Origin: Pseudobdellovibrionaceae bacterium
Lineage (GTDB): Bacteria; Bdellovibrionota; Bdellovibrionia; Bdellovibrionales; JAMPXM01
Direction of reading: 5' to 3'
Length of the DNA stretch: 62,321 nucleotides
Assembly (NCBI GenBank): GCA_947462815.1
Contig: CANHQR010000016.1
Location: forward strand, 1-62,321
Below are positions 50,521-59,451 of this stretch, in pieces. A program made the translations under genes and the position numbers. Positions within the stretch are counted from its first letter, which is position 1, and every line of letters starts with the position of its first letter. The notes below the pieces were generated by a model that saw only the letters and a list, made by a program, of their open reading frames with translations, had not been told where the DNA came from and did not search any database.

Positions 50521-51144
50521 CGAGTCAATCGGCTCTTTGACGGATCAAGGGCCGCACGTGAACCTCACCATCTCGTGGGTTCGCGCCTTGAAGCGAGTTG
50601 AGGCGTTCCGAGTTGGGCCACTGACTCCTCGACGGCCGGGCCTCGTGTCTCACCACCCGCGATCCCCAACTCCTCTTGTCGATTCGGCCTTCGCCCGCCT
50701 TCGAGGCGAGACGGACCTTCACGCAAGCGGAGCGCTGCGCAATTGGTTTTGTCGAGCTGCGTAGATCATAGGCAACCTGCAAAACCTCAGTGACACGGAA
50801 AGGCGAGCGCGTTAGTGGTCCAAGCCCTCAAGTAAGGTGAACCACTCCGTTTTGGCGGAGCGCGACTTTTTGCGAACTGACTCAGAGCTAGTTCGGTTGG
50901 GTGAGTTTTCTCGGGCGCGACCCGATCGGAAACTCAGCTCAATCAGAGGCGCAATCAGAGAACGAGACGGACCGGAGACGGACTTGAGGCGGAACTGGGG
51001 CGGAACTGGGGTGGAACTGAGCCGCAGGCCCTAGGACTGAGATTGAATTGACGAAAATGAGTTTTAAAATTCGAGCTTTCAAAATTCGAAAACTGAAATG
51101 CAACCGAGTGAAGCCCGACGAGTTTCACTCAGAGGAGAGCAAAT
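50521..51144. other. long gene-free leader region before the pyrophosphatase, with nested tandem duplications
   Basis: No gene, tRNA or known riboswitch is recognised. The right half holds successive duplications: CAATCAGAG twice (50940-50960), GAGACGGAC twice (50964-50983), GGCGGAACTGG three times with one degenerate (50988-51020), and AAAATTCGA twice (51066-51089). The start at 51145 has a GGAGAG Shine-Dalgarno. Confidence 0.6.
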
Positions 51145-53658
51145 ATGTGGCGATCAGATGCTGGTGAAGCTCAGGTCGGACTGAAAAGTCGCTGGGTCAC
51201 GCTAATGGGAGTTCTATGGGCCGCCCTCGCGGGCACTTTGGCTCATGCCGGTGAGGCCGATTTGGTGATGCCTCCTTTGGACGGAGTCAGTTTCACTCTG
51301 TTGGGCGTGACAATGTCGGGCACACAAATTTTGTGGGCCGGTATGGTGGTCGGCGCTCTCGGTATTGTCTTTGGTCTATTCGAGTATTCGAAGATTAAGG
51401 CTCTCAGGGCTCACAAGTCGATGTTGGAAGTTTCGGCTTTGATTTACGAGACCTGCAAAACCTATTTGCTCCAGCAGGGCCGATTCCTCATCATTCTCGA
51501 GCTGTTCATCGGCGCTTGTATCATCTACTACTTCGGTTTCTTGAAGCACATGGGCTTTGATAAAGTCCTGCTGATCCTCTTCTGGTCGGTGCTCGGGATC
51601 CTGGGTTCCTTCGCCGTGGCTTGGTTCGGTATCCGAATCAACACGCTGGCGAACTCGCGAGCGGCGTTTGCGTCGTTGGCTGGAAAGCCCTACCCGGTGA
51701 TGGACATTCCGCTCCGCGCGGGAATGTCGATCGGCGTCGTCCTCATCTGCGTCGAAATCATTTTGATGCTCGCCATTCTGCTTTTGGTGCCTGCGGAATC
51801 CGCGGGTGCTTGCTTCATCGGTTTTGCAATCGGTGAATCGCTCGGCGCCTCGGCACTTCGAATCTGCGGCGGTATTTTCACAAAAATTGCGGATATCGCG
51901 TCGGACTTGATGAAGATCGCGTTCAACATCAAAGAAGACGATGCCCGTAACCCGGGTGTGATTGCGGACTGCACAGGCGACAACGCCGGTGACTCGGTTG
52001 GTCCAACAGCTGACGGTTTCGAAACTTATGGCGTCACGGGTGTTGCACTCATCACCTTCATTTTGTTGGCGATGGGAACAACTATGGGTCCCGATGGTAA
52101 GACCGTTGTCGATCCATCGTTGGCGAACATTCAGCCGACTTTGATTGTGTGGATCTTCGCTATGCGAATCCTCATGGTCATGACCTCGATCGTTTCGTAT
52201 TGGGTGAACAATGCGATGTCGAAGTCTCTGTTCTTCAACAAAGACAAGTTCAACTTCGAAATCCCCCTCACCACCTTGGTTTGGATCACTTCGATCTTGT
52301 CGATCATCGTCACCTTCTTCGTTTCTCATGCGATGCTGGGCGAAGAGTACGGTTCGCTCTGGTGGCGTTTGTCGGTCATTATCTCGATGGGAACTTTGGG
52401 TGCGGCGATCATTCCTGAAGCCACTCGAATCTTCACATCGGCGAATTCGGCTCACGTTCGCGAGGTCGTTGATGCTTCCCGTGAAGGTGGCGCATCTTTG
52501 ACAGTTCTCTCGGGCTTCGTGGCGGGCAACTTCTCGGCCTTCTGGAAGGGCAGCATCATTGCCGTCCTGATGTTGGTCTCCTATCTGGCTGCCGATCATC
52601 CCGATCTGAAGAACTTGATCCCGATGGCGGCCACAGGCGCTTTCCCGGATATTCACGCCGTCTTCGCCTTCGGTTTGTTGGCGTTCGGATTCTTGGGTAT
52701 GGGTCCCGTGACCATCGCGGTCGACTCTTACGGCCCCGTAACCGACAACGCTCAATCGGTCTTCGAATTGTCGATGATCGAGACTTTGCCGGGTATCAAA
52801 GAAGAAGTGAAAAAGGACTTCGGCTTCACGCCGGACTTCCAACGCGGCAAAGAACACCTCGAAGAGAACGACTCTGCGGGTAACACCTTCAAGGCCACAG
52901 CTAAACCGGTGTTGATCGGAACAGCTGTCATCGGCGCGACCACCATGATCTTCTCCATCATCTTGATGTTGAATATTCAGTTGTCGTTGCTGGATCCGCA
53001 GGTCTTGTTGGGCATCATCATGGGCGGCGCGGTGATCTATTGGTTCACAGGTGCGTCGACGCAAGCTGTGACAACAGGTGCGAACCGTGCCGTGGTTTAC
53101 ATTAAAGAAAATATGAAGCTGGACACAAATAAGGCAGCTTCGAAGGAAGATTCGAACGAGGTCGTACGAATCTGTACGGTGTACGCACAGAAGGGGATGT
53201 TCAACATTTTCATGGTGATCTTCTCCTTTACGCTGGCGTTTGCATTCTTCTCGCCGAAGTTCTTCACGGCGTATTTGATCTCGATTGCGGCCTTTGGTCT
53301 GTTCCAGGCTCTGTTCATGGCAAATGCCGGCGGTGCTTGGGATAACGCCAAGAAAGTTGTCGAAGTTGAATTGAAAGCGAAGGGAACACCCCTTCACGCT
53401 GCGACAGTCGTGGGCGACACAGTCGGCGACCCCTTCAAAGACACGTCTTCGGTGGCCTTGAACCCCATCATCAAGTTCACGACGCTCTTCGGCCTTCTGG
53501 CTGTTGAAATCGCGGTGTTGATGAAAGACACAGCGCCGATGATCGGCACGATCTTCTGCGCGATCGGACTGTTCTTTGTCTATCGATCGTTCTACGGGAT
53601 GCGTATCGGCTCTGCCGAATCGCAAACTTCGGCTGCGGCGAAAACGGCGAAGGCCTAA
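51145..53658 (+). CDS. hppA: membrane-bound ion-translocating pyrophosphatase
   Basis: 837 residues, longer than the usual 660-770, with about sixteen membrane helices. The pyrophosphate site reads DDARNPGVIADCTGDNAGD (about 264-282), close to the family's DDPRNPAxIADxVGDNVGD but with AR and CT substitutions. The region after it, SVGPTADGFETYGVTG, is also atypical. GNTFKATAK (about 579-587) places Lys at the position that distinguishes K+-independent from K+-dependent (Ala) enzymes. It hydrolyses cytosolic pyrophosphate and pumps H+ or Na+ outward. A strong terminator follows. Confidence 0.93.
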   Translation: MWRSDAGEAQVGLKSRWVTLMGVLWAALAGTLAHAGEADLVMPPLDGVSFTLLGVTMSGTQILWAGMVVGALGIVFGLFEYSKIKALRAHKSMLEVSALIYETCKTYLLQQGRFLIILELFIGACIIYYFGFLKHMGFDKVLLILFWSVLGILGSFAVAWFGIRINTLANSRAAFASLAGKPYPVMDIPLRAGMSIGVVLICVEIILMLAILLLVPAESAGACFIGFAIGESLGASALRICGGIFTKIADIASDLMKIAFNIKEDDARNPGVIADCTGDNAGDSVGPTADGFETYGVTGVALITFILLAMGTTMGPDGKTVVDPSLANIQPTLIVWIFAMRILMVMTSIVSYWVNNAMSKSLFFNKDKFNFEIPLTTLVWITSILSIIVTFFVSHAMLGEEYGSLWWRLSVIISMGTLGAAIIPEATRIFTSANSAHVREVVDASREGGASLTVLSGFVAGNFSAFWKGSIIAVLMLVSYLAADHPDLKNLIPMAATGAFPDIHAVFAFGLLAFGFLGMGPVTIAVDSYGPVTDNAQSVFELSMIETLPGIKEEVKKDFGFTPDFQRGKEHLEENDSAGNTFKATAKPVLIGTAVIGATTMIFSIILMLNIQLSLLDPQVLLGIIMGGAVIYWFTGASTQAVTTGANRAVVYIKENMKLDTNKAASKEDSNEVVRICTVYAQKGMFNIFMVIFSFTLAFAFFSPKFFTAYLISIAAFGLFQALFMANAGGAWDNAKKVVEVELKAKGTPLHAATVVGDTVGDPFKDTSSVALNPIIKFTTLFGLLAVEIAVLMKDTAPMIGTIFCAIGLFFVYRSFYGMRIGSAESQTSAAAKTAKA

Positions 53659-53696
53659 TCACCTCCAAGCCGACTGGATTGAACCCCAGAAATTCA

Positions 53697-53729
53697 AGCC
53701 CCAACCTTTCGCGGTTGGGGCTTTTTTTT
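53697..53729 (+). terminator. Rho-independent terminator of hppA
   Basis: AGCCCCAACC / GGTTGGGGCT perfect 10-bp stem with a 6-base loop, followed by eight T residues, 38 bp after the hppA stop. Confidence 0.95.
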
Positions 53730-53798
53730 GACCAAAGCCCAGCTGGATGGCGCGAACCTCGACTCGTGAGTGGAAGCTCCATCGAGTAGACTCGAAGT

Positions 53799-54182
53799 AT
53801 GCCGTTTTATGAATACGAGCCTAAATCTGGGATCTGTGAGCTTTGCCAGGGGCGCTTTATGGATCTGCAAAAGATCTCGGATCCACCGCACGTGAATTGT
53901 CCCGATTGTGGTCAAGCGTGTCATCGGGTGTTGTCGGTTCCACTCCCGTCGGTCCGAGGCGAAGCCTACCGTAAGGCTGAATCCCACGAGCGACGGGCTG
54001 TCGCCGAGAAGGCCGCGCTTCGGGAAATTCAGCAGTCGCGATCCGAGAAGCTTGGCCATCACCAGCACGACTGTGCTCTTCACGGCTGCCAGGGGAAGAC
54101 GGCCAACGAGGGACGAACGACGGATTCAAAGACCCAAAGACTCTTAGGGCCGAGACTCGTCGGGCAGACCAAGAAACCTTGA
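53799..54182 (+). CDS. FmdB-type zinc-ribbon protein
   Basis: 127 residues. It begins MPFYEYEPKSGICELCQGRF and continues to NCPDCGQACHR: two CxxC knuckles about 23 residues apart, as in the FmdB/CxxC_CXXC regulatory-protein family (MPxYEY start). The C-terminal half is charged and low complexity with a DCALHGC segment. The family has no firm function; regulatory roles were proposed. It is separated from hppA by a terminator and precedes the Crp-type gene by 39 bp. Confidence 0.75.
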   Translation: MPFYEYEPKSGICELCQGRFMDLQKISDPPHVNCPDCGQACHRVLSVPLPSVRGEAYRKAESHERRAVAEKAALREIQQSRSEKLGHHQHDCALHGCQGKTANEGRTTDSKTQRLLGPRLVGQTKKP

Positions 54183-54221
54183 TTGCTTGGGTTGCTCTCG
54201 CAGCTATGCTAGCTTTTGCCC

Positions 54222-54848
54222 ATGCAGCTCAGCGAGTGGCTCACGGGTCAGGCCGACGACTCCCTTCATACAATACGCGAGTTCAAGCGAGGGGATCGAA
54301 TTTATTCAACCGGTGACACACCGGAGTACCTCTATCTCGTGAGCTCCGGACTCGTCGGCCTCACGATCCTCTCGCCGGCAGGTGCCGAGCATTTGCTTCG
54401 GCTTTTTGGCCGAGGCTCCTATTTTGGGCATCGCTCTTTTCTGGCTCAAGAGACCTACCATGCCGATGCCATCGCTTTAGAGCCTACTCGGATCTATTGT
54501 GTTCCCGGTGAGTTTGTTCGTTCGGCTCTCAAGAACGATTTTCAACTCACCTCAGACTTACTTCAGCAGCTCGCCCGGGATTTGGGCCGGGCTGAGCGGC
54601 AGCGGGTTGATTGGCTTGAGGCTGATGTGAACTCGAGGGTGGCGCAGGCTTTGATTTATCTCAAGGAGAGGTACGGTCAGCATCGATGGACCAGGGCTGA
54701 AATTGCGAGTTTTTGCGGTAGTACAGTTTCGACAGTCATCAAGACTTTGGCGCGGTTTGAAGATCAGGGTTGGATTTCGCAACAGGGTCGCGAAATCATT
54801 GTGCGAGATCGGCATGCACTCTTAGCCTTGAGCGCCGAGGACTCGTAA
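54222..54848 (+). CDS. Crp/Fnr-family transcriptional regulator
   Basis: 208 residues from ATG 54222; an in-frame TTG at 54216 is an alternative. The N-terminal beta-roll (FKRGDRIYSTGDTPEYLYLV and RLFGRGSYFGHRSFLAQETYHADAIAL) lacks the cysteine set of Fnr, so it does not hold an Fe-S cluster of that type. A dimer helix leads to the C-terminal HTH (TRAEIASFCGSTVSTVIKTLARFEDQG). It is the first gene of the sulfur operon and is contiguous with the permease gene (TAA then ATG), so it probably controls the operon. The single cysteines (CVP, FCG) could sense sulfur species. Confidence 0.9.
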   Translation: MQLSEWLTGQADDSLHTIREFKRGDRIYSTGDTPEYLYLVSSGLVGLTILSPAGAEHLLRLFGRGSYFGHRSFLAQETYHADAIALEPTRIYCVPGEFVRSALKNDFQLTSDLLQQLARDLGRAERQRVDWLEADVNSRVAQALIYLKERYGQHRWTRAEIASFCGSTVSTVIKTLARFEDQGWISQQGREIIVRDRHALLALSAEDS

Positions 54849-55619
54849 ATGGACACCAATTTTTTTCGACCATCGATGAAGCTCGTCGTCCTTCCCGTTC
54901 TGAGTTTTCTCATTTTCTCGCTCGCATGGTGGGGGTTGACGACCGGCGAGTCGAACTCAGCATGGCCCTCACCGACGGACGTGGGGCGCGCCCTCCTGAG
55001 TGAGTGGCAGAGTGAGAGACTTTGGGCCGACTGGTGGGCCTCAATGAGTCGAATCATGATCGGCGCGGGCTTTGCCATCATCGCGGGAATCGGTCTGGGG
55101 CTTTTGTTTTGGTCGAGTTTGATTTGCCGTTTAGCTCTTCGGCCGTGGGTTGACTTCTTGCGCTTCGTTTCGCCGATCTCCTGGATTCCACTCGCTATCA
55201 TGTGGTTTGGAATCGGTGATCTGCCCGTGATTTTTCTGATTTTCGTGTCCGTCGTGTTCCCGATGACGATTTCGACTTTGGCGGCTCTCGAGAATATGCC
55301 GCAGCTTTTGCCTCGGGTCGCCCAAGACTTTCGCTTGAGCCGCAGTAGCACCTTGCTTGAGGTGATCTTGCCGGCGGTGTGGCCAGATCTTTTGACGGCG
55401 ATTCGAGTCATGCTCGGAATGGCGTGGGTGGTGATGGTTGCAGCTGAAATGATTGCGGGAAAACAGGGCTTGGGATTCGGTATTCACGACGCGCGTAACG
55501 GCATGCGGATCGATCTCGTGATCCTCTACATGTTGTTGATTGGCGTGACGGGTTGGTGCATGGACCGTGGATTGAGATGGGTCCAAGGGCGGCCTCGTTG
55601 GAGGTGGAAGAATGGCTAA
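54849..55619 (+). CDS. ABC transporter permease, NitT/TauT (SsuC-like) family
   Basis: 256 residues, about six membrane helices. The EAA-loop-like region is LEVILPAVWPDLLTAIRVMLG, and WIPLAIMWFGIGDLPVIFL matches the SsuC/TauC/NrtB permease core; GLGFGIHDARNGMRIDL follows. It imports sulfonates, taurine, nitrate or related anions. It starts immediately after the regulator stop, and the ATPase gene begins 8 bp before its own stop. Confidence 0.87.
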   Translation: MDTNFFRPSMKLVVLPVLSFLIFSLAWWGLTTGESNSAWPSPTDVGRALLSEWQSERLWADWWASMSRIMIGAGFAIIAGIGLGLLFWSSLICRLALRPWVDFLRFVSPISWIPLAIMWFGIGDLPVIFLIFVSVVFPMTISTLAALENMPQLLPRVAQDFRLSRSSTLLEVILPAVWPDLLTAIRVMLGMAWVVMVAAEMIAGKQGLGFGIHDARNGMRIDLVILYMLLIGVTGWCMDRGLRWVQGRPRWRWKNG

Positions 55620-56382
55620 TTCGATGGCCGCTCTCGAGCTTCGGGATTTGAGTTTTGCTTACCCCCGACGTGAGGCCTTGCTCGCGGCAAATGCGAGCAT
55701 GAATCTCACCATACCGTGTGGTGAGATCTTGGCGCTGGTTGGTCCCTCTGCCGTCGGCAAAAGCACTTTGTTGCATTTGATGGCCGGCCACCTTCGCCCA
55801 CAGGCCGGTCAGGTCTGGCGATCGGGACCGACCCTTGTCATTTACCAAAAAGACGCTTTGTTGCCTTGGCTCAATGTGGAGGAGAATCTCCAGTTTGCGA
55901 TGACGTATGCGTTGACGCCGCATAGCCCTGGCGAAGTTCGACAGTCCGCGCGGAATGCGTTGGTCGAAAGCTTTCAACTCAGTCCTTACATGTCCCTCTT
56001 TCCTCGTGAGCTGAGCGGAGGACTTCGTCAACGTGTTGAAGTCGCCCGAGCTTTGCTCGCGGGCGCCGAAATCTTGTTGATGGATGAACCCTTCTCGGCC
56101 CTCGATGCTCTCACTCGCGTGCGCGTTCGCCAGGAGACATTTCAAATTCTGCGTCGACGACGTACAACCGTTGTGTTGGTCACCCACGATTTGCTCGAGG
56201 CAGCTCAGGTCGCGGATCGCGTGCTGGTTTTGGAGCCGAACCCTTGTCGTGTGCGAGCGGAGGTGAGGCTGGAGGGGGAGATCCCACGCTCGATGACGGG
56301 AATGGAATTTCAGCGAAGCTTTCAAGAACTCAATCGCTTTGCTTTAGACTCGGTCGATGTTCGATTGGAGAGTACGCGATGA
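55612..56382 (+). CDS. ABC transporter ATP-binding protein, NitT/TauT (SsuB-like) family
   Basis: 256 residues. Walker A is GPSAVGKSTL (about 44-53), then Q-loop VIYQKDALLPWLNV, ABC signature LSGGLRQRVEVARALL, Walker B ILLMDEPFSALD and switch His in VLVTHDLLEAA. The sequence around the Q-loop (DALLPWLNV) is that of SsuB/TauB/NrtD subunits. It overlaps the permease by 8 bp and the substrate-binding gene by 4 bp. Confidence 0.93.
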   Translation: MANSMAALELRDLSFAYPRREALLAANASMNLTIPCGEILALVGPSAVGKSTLLHLMAGHLRPQAGQVWRSGPTLVIYQKDALLPWLNVEENLQFAMTYALTPHSPGEVRQSARNALVESFQLSPYMSLFPRELSGGLRQRVEVARALLAGAEILLMDEPFSALDALTRVRVRQETFQILRRRRTTVVLVTHDLLEAAQVADRVLVLEPNPCRVRAEVRLEGEIPRSMTGMEFQRSFQELNRFALDSVDVRLESTR

Positions 56383-57404
56383 AGCAAAAGTTTTTGATCG
56401 GGCTGGCTATCATTTTCGCGGTTTTGGCTTTGATTCTGGTCGGTCGAGCCCTAGATCCCTCCCAGCGGGCTGAACAAGAAAAGGCACTTGAGGTGGGCTT
56501 CCTCCCGGTCACCTGCCACCTCACATGTCCTGTCACAGATTTTGCGACCAAGACGTCGACGGGTTTCCACTATGTTTCTAAACGCTTCACTGACTTTCCA
56601 ACCGTCGCTGAAGCCTTCAAGTCAGGTCGACTTCACGCCACATTTTTTGTTGCACCTCTGGCGATGAAACTCGTCGAACAAGGCGTTGCTGCGAAAATTG
56701 TTTATTTGGGCCATCGCGATGGCAGCACGGTGATCGTCCAGAAGGACGATCCCGCAAGAGATCTTCGCGATCTCAAAGGCAAGCGATTCGCGATTCCAAG
56801 TCGCTACAGTAACCAGTTTTTGGTGATTCGAAAGCTGATGAAGGATCTCGGCATGAAGCCTGAGGATCTTGAGTTTGTGGAGATGCCACCACCCGATATG
56901 CCGGGAGCGATCGCAGCCAAGAGTATCTCGGGCTATTTCGTGGGTGAGCCCCATGCGGCCGCGGCTGAATTGAAGGGCACGGGAAGAGTCCTGCATCATG
57001 CGAAAGATATTTGGCCACAGTTCATTTCCTGCGTCTTGGTGGTGAGTCAGCACTTGATCGACGAGAAGCCTGAGGTCGTCCGAGATCTCGTGCGGGGGAT
57101 TGCGGAAAGTGGTGAGTGGGCTGAAACTCATCGCGACGAAGCGGCCAATCTGGTTGCGCCCTATTTTCGTCAAGATGAGAAGCTCATCCACTATGTTCTG
57201 CACCAGCCGCCCGACCGAGTGAGCTACCGGACTTTGACCCCAACGGATGAAGAAATGATGAAAATTCACGATATGGGTCGCGAAGTGGGGATTTTGGAAA
57301 GAGATCTCAGGCTTGAAGACTATTTGGATCGTCGCTACATACCCAAAGAACTCCAGGTGCCCGCTGCCCTAGAAAAGTATCAGAAGTCTCAGCTCGCGCC
57401 CTAA
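56379..57404 (+). CDS. membrane-anchored periplasmic substrate-binding protein (NitT/TauT-like) with a Cys pair
   Basis: 341 residues from ATG 56379 (ATGA overlap). An N-terminal hydrophobic anchor (FLIGLAIIFAVLALILVG) without lipobox is followed by the type-2 periplasmic-binding fold: ALEVGFLPVTCHLTCPV at the start, FTDFPTVAEAFKSGRLHATF, then GKRFAIPSRYSNQFLVIRKL and ISGYFVGEPHAAAAE, as in NMT1/NrtA/SsuA-type proteins. Cys46 and Cys50 lie in the first strand-loop where family members contact the ligand. With sulfur genes downstream, the substrate is likely a sulfur compound, but this is inference. Confidence 0.8.
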   Translation: MKQKFLIGLAIIFAVLALILVGRALDPSQRAEQEKALEVGFLPVTCHLTCPVTDFATKTSTGFHYVSKRFTDFPTVAEAFKSGRLHATFFVAPLAMKLVEQGVAAKIVYLGHRDGSTVIVQKDDPARDLRDLKGKRFAIPSRYSNQFLVIRKLMKDLGMKPEDLEFVEMPPPDMPGAIAAKSISGYFVGEPHAAAAELKGTGRVLHHAKDIWPQFISCVLVVSQHLIDEKPEVVRDLVRGIAESGEWAETHRDEAANLVAPYFRQDEKLIHYVLHQPPDRVSYRTLTPTDEEMMKIHDMGREVGILERDLRLEDYLDRRYIPKELQVPAALEKYQKSQLAP

Positions 57405-57496
57405 AATCGCGATTCGGAGTCCTGAGCGTTAGAACATTGCGTCGATTGTGTCGGCCGACATAACCGTCGGCCCGGGTCTTCGTTCACGATGAGGTC

Positions 57497-58960
57497 ATGG
57501 GCGAAGTTCAATTTCTCAGTCTGAAACAGCTGGCGAACCTGTGGAGCACGGAGCCTGAAAGCTTACGCCTCTGGGACCTTCGCTCTCCCTTGGAGTTTGA
57601 ACGCTGTCGGATTGCGGGTGCGAAGTCCGCGACCTTGCAGGAACTCCAAGAAGCCCTGAGACTTGATCCCCACACGGACAGACTCCAAGTGGTCATCGCC
57701 CAGCAGCCCGAGCAACTTGCGGATCAGTTGCGAAACCTGGATCCCAGACTTGTTGTTTTGAGGGGAGATCTACAAGATTGGTGTCGAGAAGGTTGGGTGA
57801 CTGTTCAACATGGTCGCGCTGACCTTTCGAGTGCGCGAGCGGGGCGTGAGCCTCGGGAGGAAATGATGAGAAGTCGAAATCTGGTTCTCCATCAGCTGTT
57901 TGAGCATGAGTCATCGACCTACACCTATCTCGTTGCGGATCAGCAAACGGGCGAAGCCGTCTTGATCGATCCCGTCCTTGAAACCGTAGATCGTGATCTC
58001 AAACTCATCGACGAACTGGGGCTGAAGTTGCTCTACGTTCTCGATACTCACGTGCATGCCGATCATGTCACAGGTGCGGGCGTGATTCGCGAACGCATGG
58101 CGTCTTCAGCTGTGAAAACGGCCGTCAGCGAGCGCGCCGAGGTGCCTTGTTGTGATCTTCGCCTCAGCGATGGCCAACAACTGCAAATCGGTTCGCACAA
58201 TTTGACGGCGCTTGCGACTCCGGGCCACACCGATGCTTGCATGAGCTTTCTCTTGAAAACAGCCGACGGTGATCTCATGGTGTTCACCGGAGACGCCCTT
58301 CTGATCAGAGGCACGGGACGCACGGACTTCCAGGGTGGCTCATCGGAGAATCTCTACCAGAGCATCACTCAGCGACTCTTTGCTTTACCTGACGAAACCA
58401 TCGTTCTTCCCGGTCATGATTACCGCGGACAAACGTCATCAACGATCGGCATGGAGAAGAAGTACAATCCCCGTGTCGGCGGAGGTCGCTCGCTCGAGGA
58501 TTTCACTAAACTCATGTCTGAGCTTCGCTTGGCTTATCCTAAGAAAATTCATGAGGCCTTACCGGCAAACATGAAGTGTGGTTTGCGACGTGATGGCCGA
58601 GTTTTCCATCCTCAAACCGTCAACGCCATTCCTGAAATCACTTGCGAAGACCTGCACCGTGCCTTGTCGGAATCGAAGACCAAGGGTGTGCGCCTCATTG
58701 ATGTTCGTCGGCCCGATGAGTTCACAGGTGAACTCGGCCACATTGCAGGCTCAAGTCTTGTCACATTGGGGCCTGACCTTGAGCAATGGCTGACCCGTGC
58801 GGATCGCTCCGAGGAAATCGTCTTCATTTGCCGGAGCGGAGGCCGATCGGGGCAAGCCACGTTGATGGCGAAGGAAAAGGGCTTCCAGTTTGCGGTTAAC
58901 ATGCAGGGTGGGATGTTGCGTTGGAATGAGTTGAAATTGACATCGCCGAAGCTGGTTTAA
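57497..58960 (+). CDS. persulfide dioxygenase (ETHE1-like) flanked by rhodanese domains
   Basis: 487 residues. The N-terminal rhodanese-like domain (LRLWDLRSPLEFERCRIAGA) lacks a Cys in its active-site loop (VVIAQQPEQ). The central metallo-beta-lactamase domain has THVHADHVTGA (His185, His187, Asp189, His190), TPGHTDACMSF, FTGDALLIRGTGRTDFQGG and LPGHDYRGQ, which is the ETHE1 pattern. The C-terminal rhodanese has its catalytic Cys445 in FICRSGGRSG. The enzyme oxidises glutathione persulfide to sulfite, and the rhodanese can then form thiosulfate. It precedes sulfur transport genes. Confidence 0.9.
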   Translation: MGEVQFLSLKQLANLWSTEPESLRLWDLRSPLEFERCRIAGAKSATLQELQEALRLDPHTDRLQVVIAQQPEQLADQLRNLDPRLVVLRGDLQDWCREGWVTVQHGRADLSSARAGREPREEMMRSRNLVLHQLFEHESSTYTYLVADQQTGEAVLIDPVLETVDRDLKLIDELGLKLLYVLDTHVHADHVTGAGVIRERMASSAVKTAVSERAEVPCCDLRLSDGQQLQIGSHNLTALATPGHTDACMSFLLKTADGDLMVFTGDALLIRGTGRTDFQGGSSENLYQSITQRLFALPDETIVLPGHDYRGQTSSTIGMEKKYNPRVGGGRSLEDFTKLMSELRLAYPKKIHEALPANMKCGLRRDGRVFHPQTVNAIPEITCEDLHRALSESKTKGVRLIDVRRPDEFTGELGHIAGSSLVTLGPDLEQWLTRADRSEEIVFICRSGGRSGQATLMAKEKGFQFAVNMQGGMLRWNELKLTSPKLV

Positions 58961-59006
58961 GATCGAATCGTTGTTCGCAGATCCGTAAGAGCGAAAGGTA
59001 GAAGCT

Positions 59007-59450
59007 ATGAACATCGTCTGGAACGTACAGGAAGTTTTGATGGCAGGCCTCGGCGGAGTGATCATCGGGATCGCCGTATCGCTGATGCTGCTTTGGAATG
59101 GGCGAGTCACAGGAATCTCAGGAATTGTCGGACAATCTCTCAAGCTTGTTCGAGGTGATTGGTACTGGCGGATGGCCTTCATCGTCGGGTTGTTCTTGGG
59201 CGGCGTCTTAATGTTGGCCCTTTCGGGACCCGAGCGCTTTATCGACACAACCGATGTGAGTATGGGCACAACGATCATCGCGGGCCTCTTGGTGGGGTTC
59301 GGAACTCTCATGGGCTCAGGTTGTACGAGTGGGCATGGTGTCTGCGGATTGTCTCGATTTTCACCGCGAAGCTTAGTCGCCACCTTGAGTTTCATGGCTT
59401 CAGGTTTTGTTCTCGTTGCGATTTTGCGCGCCGCTTTCGGGGAGGCCTGA
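59007..59450 (+). CDS. YeeE/YedE-family sulfur transporter, first half
   Basis: 147 residues with four hydrophobic helices. GSGCTSGHGVCGLSRFSPRSL is the conserved Cys-containing YeeE/YedE motif; in TsuA-type proteins such cysteines guide thiosulfate through the membrane. The protein equals one half of a full-length YeeE. It lies 46 bp after the persulfide dioxygenase gene and 1 bp before its partner half. Confidence 0.88.
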   Translation: MNIVWNVQEVLMAGLGGVIIGIAVSLMLLWNGRVTGISGIVGQSLKLVRGDWYWRMAFIVGLFLGGVLMLALSGPERFIDTTDVSMGTTIIAGLLVGFGTLMGSGCTSGHGVCGLSRFSPRSLVATLSFMASGFVLVAILRAAFGEA

Positions 59451-59451
59451 G

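Noticed and set aside
50521-50700. Possible tRNA-Sec (selC) near selD, suggested by CTTCAAG on the minus strand
   Set aside because: The flanks do not form an 8-bp acceptor, a proper T-arm with GGTTCGAATCC or the long variable arm. The match is only seven bases.
50940-51089. CRISPR-like or riboswitch-like array before hppA
   Set aside because: The repeats are different short units in two or three copies without spacers of equal length, so not a CRISPR. No known riboswitch consensus is visible.
51376-53625. Very long open frame (749 codons) antisense to the pyrophosphatase gene
   Set aside because: It is fully opposite a clear hppA frame. The product is a His/Arg/Asp/Gln-rich low-complexity chain typical of antisense shadows of membrane-protein genes, with no Shine-Dalgarno or motif.
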